From: Acanthaster planci
Taxonomy: Eukaryota; Echinodermata; Asteroidea; Valvatida; Acanthasteridae
DNA length: 13,439 bases
Direction: 5' to 3'
Assembly: GCF_001949145.1 (NCBI RefSeq)
Contig: NW_019091655.1
Span: forward strand, 12,527 to 25,965
Shown: piece by piece, positions 7,386-13,439 of the stretch
Numbering within the stretch: position 1 is the stretch's first letter
Layout of the letters: every line of letters starts with the position of its first letter
The notes under the pieces: model-generated
Database searches by the model: none
Seen by the model: only the letters and a program-made list of their open reading frames with translations
Told to the model about the DNA's origin: nothing
Position numbers and translations under genes: made by a program

Positions 7386-8908
7386 ATGGCCGACGAAAGT
7401 GAGGAAGACATGACATGGGATCAGCTAAATCTATCACTACAGCAGATATCAGAATATAAATCTACGCTTAGTCGAAACCAAAACAATAACCAACCACGCT
7501 CTACATTAGCCGTTCTCATGAGTCAAGCCCGAGATGACCAAAATGATGACGACGATAACAATGAAGACAGCAATAACAAAAATACTGAGCATGCCAAAGA
7601 TATTGAAAATCGTGTTAGTTTGCCAAAACTTCATGGAGACCAATGTCCAGAAAAGAGCGCAACCAATAAGCCCAAGTGAAGATTCTACAGAGTCTGACAA
7701 CAGGTCCTATTCTCGATACCAAAAGAGAAGAAATTTAAATGCTTATCCGTATTCGTCCCAAGAAAATGTAAACCCTACCATTGTAATCATAAATTTTCCA
7801 GATGTCAAACTTGCTCAGATAAATCTCATTAAAATAGCCAAAGTTCTCAATGAAATCGGACCGAACATCATTAAAAATGTCACTAAAACTAACAAAGGAG
7901 GCATCAGTGTTAAATGCCACACACCTAGTCAGGCTGACAAACTTAAAAGAATCAATATGCTTGGACCGTTAGTGGTCCGTTACCACCGAATTTGCGAAAT
8001 CTGAAACACAAAGTAAAGGTGTTATCTCTGGAGTACTGCTTGAACTCTCTGATAAAGAAATCCTCAAGGAATGCAAAAAAGAAGGTGTCATGGAAATATA
8101 AAGACTCACTTTCAAAAGAAATGGACAAACTGGAAACAGCCTCTCTGTCTGCCTCACATTTAACACGCCTCACCTGCCTCAGCGCATTCAACTCGGTGAT
8201 CAATACGTTGATGTTAAGCCATACATACCACCAGTCATACGCTGTTTCAACTGCCAACGCCTTGGACACACAGCAAACGATTGTCGTGGCAAAACAAGAT
8301 GTGTACGATGTAGTGGTACTCACACAAACGATTAGTGTGACGAAAAAGACCAAGTCAAATGCAGCAGAGTGGTGGAAACCACTCCTCTGCCTATGCTGGT
8401 TGTGATACCATTAGAGAAGAGAATCCAAGAAGTTAAAGTAACCTACAACATATCCTATGCTGAGGCAGCAAAGTCCATCCGTACAAACATAACTGTCCAT
8501 GCTGAAAAGCCTGACACACTGTCTCCAGCACCTAAACTGAAAACCTGGACTCTGCAGACAGAATCTGCAATCGTCGTCCAAAAGAGAGGTTTCTACTCAA
8601 ACCGAAGATGTATCAGTAGCTAGCCAAACTAAACCTATCTCACCATATTTGTTGGCAGATAACTCGCTAACTACTTATTGGAACACTTCAAATCTGGGAG
8701 TCAACTAAAAATAAAGAAATTAGGGAATCAGAAATAAAGTCTCTCTTTGATCACTCATTCCACCAATCAACCAAAACACATTAGGCATCAGACAAAGAGA
8801 GAAAACGTAATGCTCATACACAATCCTCAAGTACTGGTACATCCCCCCAGGGGACACAAAGGAAATCCTCTCAGTCCAAAACCAAACAGAGAGGAGCCCC
8901 TGCTAAGT
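7386..8908 (+). pseudogene. LINE ORF1 (RNA-binding protein with CCHC knuckles), broken
   Basis: ORF1 protein would coat the element RNA. The ATG at 7386 sits in a good Kozak context (CAACATGG), and the first 95 residues are acidic and Asn-rich. A frame change near 7640-7675 leads into a segment with an RNA-binding-like fold signature (TIVIINFPDVKLAQINLIKI ... GGISVKCHTPSQADKLKRI). After a shift near 7960-7985 comes SKGVISGVLLELSDKEIL. A stop at 8099-8101 precedes LTFKRNGQTGNSL and CLTFNTPHLPQRIQLG. The knuckles are CFNCQRLGHTANDC at 8243-8284, a second CVRC set broken by TAG at 8333-8335, and a third CS-type module ending SSAYAGC in another frame. Paired frame changes near 8370 and 8430 follow, then SYAEAAKS. 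A Ser/Gln-rich tail ends near 8908. Confidence 0.85.
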
Positions 8909-8999
8909 CCTAACAATCTGAAACTTCAAAAACAGCATTGAAAACATTCCATTGGTCAAAGGGGGAAAGTTGGCAAACATAAACACGAATCTCACCCTC

Positions 9000-9670
9000 A
9001 TGGTCTTTATCTTACAATGGAATGCACAATCACTTATTGCGCATGGAAATGAACTCAAGAATACTATAAATGACTGGAACGACAAACCTGATATAATTTG
9101 TATACAAGAAACATGGCATACAGAAAGTAAAAATTGTTATCTTCCTGGATATGCTATTTTCAGAAGTGACAGGAAACCTGACCTTAAATCCTCTGGAAGG
9201 GGATGTGCTATTTTTACCAAAAAAGCCCTCGTTGTTCAAAACATTGCTGACAAAGATTCCCTTCTCCAGTATCAAGTTCTTAAAGTGTTTAATAGTGATA
9301 AAAGTAAATTAAAAATTATAAATGCTTATAAACCTTGTCTTACTTCGAAGGAAGATTCTTTAAATGACATCGAAAATCATATAAGTAACAATACTATTAT
9401 TTGTGGAGACTTTAACAGCCACAACTCCCTCTAGGGAAGCAAAATGACTGATGCCAATGGTAATATCATCGAAAATGTAATGGACAAACACAATCTTGTC
9501 TGTGTGAATGGTGGAAACGGTACTAGAATTAACACCTCCAATGGTACTACTACTTGCATTGACATTACTATCACCTCTCCAGATCCCGCAGCCAAGAGTA
9601 ACTGGACTACCTTAGATGATACTTGGGGAAGCGACCACTACCCTATCATTATTGAATTTAACCAAAAATG
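9000..9670 (+). pseudogene. LINE ORF2 AP-endonuclease domain, one in-frame stop
   Basis: The domain nicks target DNA to prime reverse transcription. The frame is open from 8952; the ATG at 9000 immediately before the first motif is the better start (MVFILQWNAQSL). Endonuclease/exonuclease/phosphatase motifs appear in order: WNAQSL (Asn), DIICIQETWHT (catalytic Glu), GRGCAIF, IINAYKPC (Tyr), IICGDFNSHNS (Asp/Asn pair), then after a stop GTTTCIDITITSP and WGSDHYPIIIEF (Asp-His pair). All motif residues I would look for are present. The only lesion in this domain is TAG at 9432-9434; the same frame continues on both sides to about 9670. This is the best preserved part of the element. Confidence 0.93.
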
Positions 9671-10617
9671 CCAGTTTACTCCCCAAAACTATAACTCTCG
9701 TTGGTCCACCAAAAAAGCCAACTGGAAAGCCTTTCAACGAGCTTGTGATAACCTTTTTACTGAGCCAAGCATTAATATTAATGCTGAAAATGCTTATAAT
9801 GAGTACATTGAGCAACTTACTAAGGCTATCAATCATTCCATCCCGCGTACAGTTTCGCATAAAAAAACAAAAAGATATCTACATGTACTTCATGGTGGAA
9901 TGATGACTGTAAAAAAGCTGTTGAAACTGGAAAGAAGCCCTTAAATTGTTAAGGACACCCCGCTGCCCTAAAGATCTTACAGCTTACAAACGTACCTGTG
10001 CTATTGTTCGTAAAACTATTAAAGCTGCTAAAAGAGATGATTGGACAAGTTTTTGTGATACTTTGAACTCTCAAACTCCTTCCAAAAAGATTTGGGACAA
10101 AATTCATCATATTAACAATACACATACATGTACAAAGGTTAACAGTCTCAAAGACAATGACCAAGAGTTTATCTTTGATGAAGATAAAGCTAATTTACTT
10201 GCTCAAAGTTTTGCTTCTATCAGCAGTGATCAAAATTACAGTACCTCCTTTTTAAAAACTAAACAAAATGCTGAAAATAATTTTCACCTTAATGACGATA
10301 ATGTTATTAATGAACCTTTTACTGTGTCTGAACTGGAAACTGCCATTGATGCAGCAAAGTGTACCTCTCCAGGTAAAGATGGTATCGGCATTGACATTAT
10401 TAAACATATCTCTCAAAAAGCATGTGAAATTATTCTCCTCATTTTCAACAAGATCTGGAGTACTTCCCAGTGTCCTAGCCAATGGAAAGAAGCCATACTT
10501 GCTCCTATTCTTAAACCCAGCAAAACTCCCAACGATCCTAAATCTTACCGGCCATTTGCCCTCACCTCCCCCTTCTACAAAATAATGGAGCGCATGGTCA
10601 ATAACAGACTTATCTAG
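9671..10617 (+). pseudogene. LINE ORF2 linker and N-terminal half of reverse transcriptase
   Basis: The endonuclease frame runs on through a linker (NSRWSTKKANWKAFQRACDN) to about 9885. Two or more small frame changes between 9885 and 9950 move reading into the frame that stays open from 9946 to a TAG at 10615-10617. Visible features of the RT fingers are AYKRTCAIVRKTIKAAKRDD, LNSQTPSKKIWDKI, the SPGKDGIGIDIIKHI block (RT motif 1), WKEAILAPILKPSKTPNDPK and YRPFALTSPFYKIMERMVNN (motif 2). The order, spacing and residues match the RT of I, Jockey and R1-type LINEs. The reading continues past the TAG in the next piece. Confidence 0.92.
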
Positions 10618-10905
10618 AAGCAAAATTTGATCAGTAATCATCAGTCTGGTTTCTGGAAAAGGAGAAGCACCAAAGACCATATCATTCATGTTGAATCTAG
10701 CATAAACAAGGCTTTCGCCAACAGAGAAAGTACTTTGGCGGGATCGTGACTTTTTCACAAATCGGAAAATCCAGGTTAAACTAAATAACTCTTATTCTGA
10801 ATCATGTACTGTTAAAAATGGCACACCCCAAGGTAGCGTTTTTACTCCAACATTGCTGTTAATGACATTTCTCAATGTATTAATGTTGACTGTTGTATTC
10901 TCTTT
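10618..10905 (+). pseudogene. LINE ORF2 reverse transcriptase core with both catalytic segments missing
   Basis: After the TAG the same frame gives NLISNHQSGFWKRRSTKDHI (motif 2a) and ESSINKAFANRESTLA up to a TGA at 10747-10749. There the frame changes, and the next readable part is DFFTNRKIQVKLNNS, then motif B NGTPQGSV at 10817-10840. A further frame change gives NIAVNDISQCINVDCCILF, ending at about 10905. In none of the three frames is there a motif A (Phe-x-Asp...Tyr-Asp) before motif B, or a motif C Asp-Asp pair after CCILF. Two deletions, near 10738-10752 and near 10905, explain this. By family spacing the first would be about 100 bases and the second several hundred. The protein could not polymerise. 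Confidence 0.85.
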
Positions 10906-11834
10906 CGCCTGTACAAAACTCTTATCAAACCAATTCTGGAGTACGGATGTGAAACCTTCAACTCAGCGGCTTTAGAACACAAGCAAAAATTAGATAGTAT
11001 ACACTACCTAGCTCCAAGGATATGCTGTGGAGCACTGCATGGAACCTCGTTACAGAAACTGCAAGTAGAGTGTGGAGATCCTCCTCTTTATCTCAGCCGT
11101 AATTATTTTTGTAATCTATATAATATCAAACTCGATATGCATGCTTCTCATCCTAATAAATACGTCCAAATAGACTACTGGCTGAAACACTACTTTGCTA
11201 AAAAATGGAAAAATAATCCACGCCAAGCTCCATTTGAAGCCAGAACAGGTAAATTACATTTTAATACCTTCCCATTACACAATCCTTTTCTTTACTGGCA
11301 TTATAATAAACCTGATATCTCCACAGAAATTCTGAACCATGCTAAACATATCATGGATATCAATGAAAAGGGTTCCATTGCTACGGAGATCATACACACT
11401 ACTTGGGGAAACTCACTTCACATCTATACAGATGGTTTGTAGACGCGAATAATAACACTGTGGGATGTGGTATATGCATACCTCAACTTAATTATTCCAA
11501 GAACATCAGATTAAACAATGACGCCTCTATTTTTACAGTGGAACTCTTTGCCCTTTTACTGGCCCTTGAATGGATTGAAGACGTTAAGCCTATGGAATCC
11601 TTTATATTCACAGATTGTCTAAGTGCTATAAAAGCTATATCTCGGCCTATCCCAAGAAACAAACTAACTTGTGATATTTGGCATACAATTATTAATATTC
11701 AAAATCAGGCTAACAATGTTATTTTTGAATGGATACCAGGACACTGTGGAGTTAAAGGAAACACACAAGTTGACCAGATTGCTAAAAAGGGTACTAAAAA
11801 ACTAGTATCGCCTATAAACTGCCCCTTTCTATAA
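10906..11834 (+). pseudogene. LINE ORF2 connection region and RNase H domain
   Basis: From 10906 the frame reads RLYKTLIKPILEYGCETFNS, the post-RT segment common to LINEs with RNase H. Then come HKQKLDSIHYLAPRICCGAL and a linker, and the frame ends at a TAG just after the first RNase H motif (IYTDG, Asp codon 11431-11433). A one-base frame change puts the rest in the frame open to 11834: GCGICIP, ASIFTVELFALLLALEWIED (catalytic Glu), FIFTDCLSAIKAI (Asp), VIFEWIPGHCGVKGN and TQVDQIAKKG (last Asp). All four acidic residues of type I RNase H are present. RNase H would remove the RNA strand after first-strand synthesis. Its presence separates this element from Jockey, CR1 and L1 types. Confidence 0.92.
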
Positions 11835-12253
11835 CAGAAGTTAAACATCAACTCAAAAGTTGCATCAAACAACAGTGGCAACGGGAATGGAATAATTCTG
11901 AAGCTTCTTTACTTAAAAAAATACAACCCATTGTTTCCCTTAACATGAACATGTGAAACCTCTCACGCTGGCAAGAAGTTTAGATTCACAGACTCCGGCT
12001 CGATATGTGTAAAAGCTAAATAGCTTCAATAAAAAATTGGTAAACACACGAACGGATTTGTGAAACGTGCAACATGTATGACAATGCTGAGCATTTTCTC
12101 ATAAACTGTAACAAATATGTTAGTGCCAACGGAAAACTTAAACAATCATTACAATTAACTCCAGATCAAATGACACTTAAAAATGTTTTAAACTCAAAAT
12201 ATAATATTCCCCACTTGCTGAAATACATCAAGGCTACTAACAGTAACATCTAA
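11835..12253 (+). pseudogene. LINE ORF2 C-terminal tail with CCHC motif
   Basis: After another frame change near 11818 the tail reads LSITEVKHQLKSCIKQQWQ and WNNSEASLLKKIQP. It then runs through four in-frame stops between about 11950 and 12050. These surround family-like words such as NLSRWQEV and IHRLRLDMC. A zinc-binding-type motif follows: CETCNMYDNAEHFLINC, with Cys at 12059 and 12068, His at 12092 and Cys at 12107 (C-x2-C-x7-H-x4-C). Such a motif closes ORF2 in I-type and related LINEs and is thought to help bind RNA or the target. The frame ends with LLKYIKATNSNI and a TAA at 12251-12253. Lesions are densest here. Confidence 0.85.
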
Positions 12254-12850
12254 TATAAACATGCATGCTCATACATACATGTACATTTATCCATATTTGC
12301 CCATGCTTTCTGGTGTGATATATATGTCAAACGATTGGCTGAACAGAGTGCTACCTATCAACACCTGGAGTATGCAGCCTGCGAATGTACCGGCAGAGCA
12401 CGGGCTCTTAAATTGCATGGGAGACGGCTGGCTTGAGGGACACAGTAACATCTCCATGTCTGGGGGATCGCTGACATCATTATCACCCTCATAACATCTT
12501 TCACTTCCCAGTCACTCTACTGATTGCCTTAGATGTTTTTCACATTTCATATGTACCTCTTCTCGTCTAAGCCTTGTCCAGTTTCTTTTTTTGCATGTAT
12601 GCATGTATAATTATCTCTTTTTCATTTGGTTTCCTTCTATATCCTACAGTACATGCCTCCTTTTACAGAGTCATTTCTCAGTTCTTTGGTTTTCAGACTT
12701 TTCCTTTCTTTTCTTCTTATCCGTCATTGTCCTCAAAGTTCAAATCTGATGTCTTTACTGTGAGGAAGATTTCTTCGTAACTCAGCTACTGTATTTGAAG
12801 TTGGCTCAAAGGGCACAAAAGTAGGGACTGCAACGGTCTACTGCGCACAT
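12254..12850 (+). other. Probable LINE 3' UTR and flank
   Basis: No protein is recognisable. The region begins with an alternating ATGCATGC/ACATACATGTACA tract (about 12258-12295), continues with a more GC-balanced block at 12340-12480 and then turns T-rich (about 12480-12730). The GC-balanced block is likely part of the LINE 3' UTR because it follows the ORF2 stop directly. The true 3' end, its terminal repeat and the target-site duplication cannot be located without other copies. A T-rich plus-strand ORF at 12574-12780 resembles membrane sequence only because of its base composition. Confidence 0.4.
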
Positions 12851-12912
12851 CATCTGCGCACGTACAGTTTTGTGTACAAAAGTTTAGTTTCGCATCTCCA
12901 AACCGGAACTAT

Positions 12913-13023
12913 CCGGTTTAAACCGGTTCTTCCACACAGCACCATTCTCAAATCGCTTCGTTTTTCACACACGGCAAGCTGACAACTTCCGTCAGCACCT
13001 CGCCGAAGTTTTGGCGAACTTCG
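12913..13023. promoter_or_regulatory. Dyad-rich segment with AACCGGTT and paired hairpins
   Basis: CCGGTTTAAACCGG (12913-12926) is a perfect 14-base palindrome. It overlaps AACCGGTT (12921-12928), which matches the core bound by Grainyhead/CP2-type factors in animals. Two stem-loops follow. One is GCTGAC/GTCAGC (12978-12983 with 12991-12996, 7-base loop). The other is CGAAGTT/AACTTCG (13004-13010 with 13017-13023, 6-base loop). Just upstream TGCGCAC occurs twice (12841-12860 region), resembling NRF1-type half-sites. The motifs are seen directly; their regulatory meaning is inferred from their place upstream of two TATA-like boxes. A small fold-back transposon is the alternative. Confidence 0.35.
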
Positions 13024-13139
13024 CCCGATTTTTCTTCGAAATACAGCCGTGAAAAGGAGGTTGGTTCTTCTACAAGTGATTTTGGAGCATTTCTGTCGTA
13101 TATACAAGAAACTAGTGTCCATTTTTGAAATTTTAAGGT

Positions 13140-13175
13140 TATAAATACCCTTAATCATTTGGATTTGTATAAAAG
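13140..13175 (+). promoter_or_regulatory. Two TATA-like boxes
   Basis: TATAAATA at 13140-13147 and TATAAAAG at 13168-13175 both match the animal TATA consensus. The second lies 68 bases before an ATG at 13236 in a strong Kozak context, so transcription starting about 30 bases after it would give a leader of roughly 40 bases. Matches of this kind also occur by chance in AT-rich DNA, and no initiator is clearly visible. Confidence 0.3.
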
Positions 13176-13235
13176 ACTGTGAGCGCATTTGACCGCCGAG
13201 CGAAATAAGTTAGCGTAACACGACGAGTGACCGCC

Positions 13236-13388
13236 ATGGGACCAACGTGTTGCACGGTCTGTCAACAATCGTGTGTGCGCTTTGCTGTAGCCGCGTTGTT
13301 TCGTACAGCGCGCAACGCAGAGCTTTTTTCACGCACCTTTGCATTTCGTGTAACATCATTTTTGATGAAGATTTGTTTGGGGAAATGA
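13236..13388 (+). CDS. Possible short ORF or first exon (50 codons)
   Basis: The ATG at 13236 sits in GCCATGG, the strongest Kozak context in the window, 68 bases after a TATA-like box. The frame gives 50 residues and stops at TGA 13386-13388. The N-terminus is Cys-rich (MGPTCCTVCQQSC) and the rest is basic and hydrophobic. No family is recognised. The sequence around it is rich in CG dinucleotides compared with the rest of the window, as is common near animal transcription starts. It may be a first exon with a donor inside or before the stop (for example near 13348, a weak site), a short upstream ORF, or chance. Evidence is positional, not from homology. Confidence 0.22.
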   Translation: MGPTCCTVCQQSCVRFAVAALFRTARNAELFSRTFAFRVTSFLMKICLGK

Positions 13389-13439
13389 CTTTGAAACCAA
13401 CATTTATCAGCTCTTACATCTATACATGAATATGTCAAT
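13389..13439. other. Right edge, nothing recognised
   Basis: The final 50 bases are AT-rich and contain no supported feature. If the 13236 ORF is a first exon, this would be intron or 3' sequence. Confidence 0.4.

Larger units (their letters stand above)
7386..12253 (+). mobile_element. I/Nimb-type non-LTR retrotransposon (LINE), decayed
   Basis: Two consecutive coding regions fit a LINE with RNase H. ORF1 has gag-like CCHC knuckles. ORF2 has an AP endonuclease, RT, RNase H and a C-terminal CCHC motif. ORF2 RNase H together with three ORF1 zinc knuckles is typical of the I group (I, Nimb and relatives). Other RNase H-bearing clades are possible and I cannot name the family. The copy has many stops and frameshifts and two internal RT deletions, yet most domains read at near-consensus quality. 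It is therefore dead but not ancient. The 5' and 3' ends are undefined: ORF limits are used here, and the 3' UTR probably runs several hundred bases further. There is no A-tail immediately after ORF2. Confidence 0.9.

Noticed and set aside
7952-8353. Minus-strand ORF of 133 codons
   Set aside because: It is antisense to the LINE ORF1 zinc-knuckle region; no motif is seen on the minus strand.
10252-10758. Minus-strand ORF of 168 codons
   Set aside because: It is antisense to the LINE reverse transcriptase, whose motifs are clear on the plus strand.
12261-12494. Plus-strand ORF of 77 codons just after ORF2
   Set aside because: The translation has no family features and starts in an ATGCATGC/ACATGTAC simple-sequence tract. 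It is treated as 3' UTR.
12574-12780. Plus-strand ORF of 68 codons resembling a membrane protein
   Set aside because: It is Phe/Ser-rich only because the DNA is T-rich. There is no promoter, Kozak context or domain, and it lies in probable LINE 3' flank.
1-13439. CRISPR array, tRNA, rRNA or bacterial operon
   Set aside because: No regularly spaced repeats, no tRNA B-box-like sequence with cloverleaf arms, no rRNA words and no closely packed genes were seen. The content is that of an animal genome.

Overview
This window looks like non-coding DNA from an animal genome, probably an AT-rich marine invertebrate; that guess rests on the retroelement types and cannot be narrowed from sequence alone. 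There are no operons, Shine-Dalgarno sites, tRNA, rRNA or CRISPR arrays. Most recognisable coding sequence belongs to two dead retrotransposons in opposite orientations, with AT-rich DNA between and around them. I found no intact protein-coding gene.

Layout. Positions 1-469 are A-rich with no gene. Positions 470-3420 (minus strand) are a Ty3/Gypsy-type LTR retrotransposon fragment. Read on its coding strand it has gag with one CCHC zinc knuckle, then reverse transcriptase (RT), RNase H and the start of integrase. No protease or LTR is visible, and integrase stops inside its N-terminal zinc-binding domain. Its gag carries a near-perfect inverted duplication (62-63 bp arms, 32 bp spacer). Positions 3421-7385 have no recognised gene. 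They hold a CCAAT-bearing dyad, a repeat-like segment between two copies of a 10-mer, a cluster of nuclear-receptor-like half-sites, an unexplained minus-strand open frame (6064-6533) and a diverged direct repeat.

Positions 7386-12253 (plus strand) are a long but decayed non-LTR retrotransposon (LINE) of the I/Nimb type. ORF1 has CCHC zinc knuckles. ORF2 has an AP-endonuclease, RT, RNase H and a C-terminal CCHC motif. The RT has lost both segments that should carry its catalytic aspartates. Positions 12254-12850 are probably LINE 3' UTR plus flank. The right edge (12850-13439) has paired dyads, two TATA-like boxes and a short ORF with a strong Kozak context, which could be a host promoter and first exon; this is unproven.

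How the genes work together: in a living Gypsy copy, Gag packages the RNA, RT/RNase H make cDNA and integrase inserts it. In a living I-type LINE, ORF1 binds the RNA while ORF2 nicks the target and primes reverse transcription there. Both copies here are broken in several places and cannot make their own machinery. No clearly new biological system was found. The most unusual structures are the inverted duplication in gag, the double RT deletion in the LINE and the dyad-rich, promoter-like right edge.
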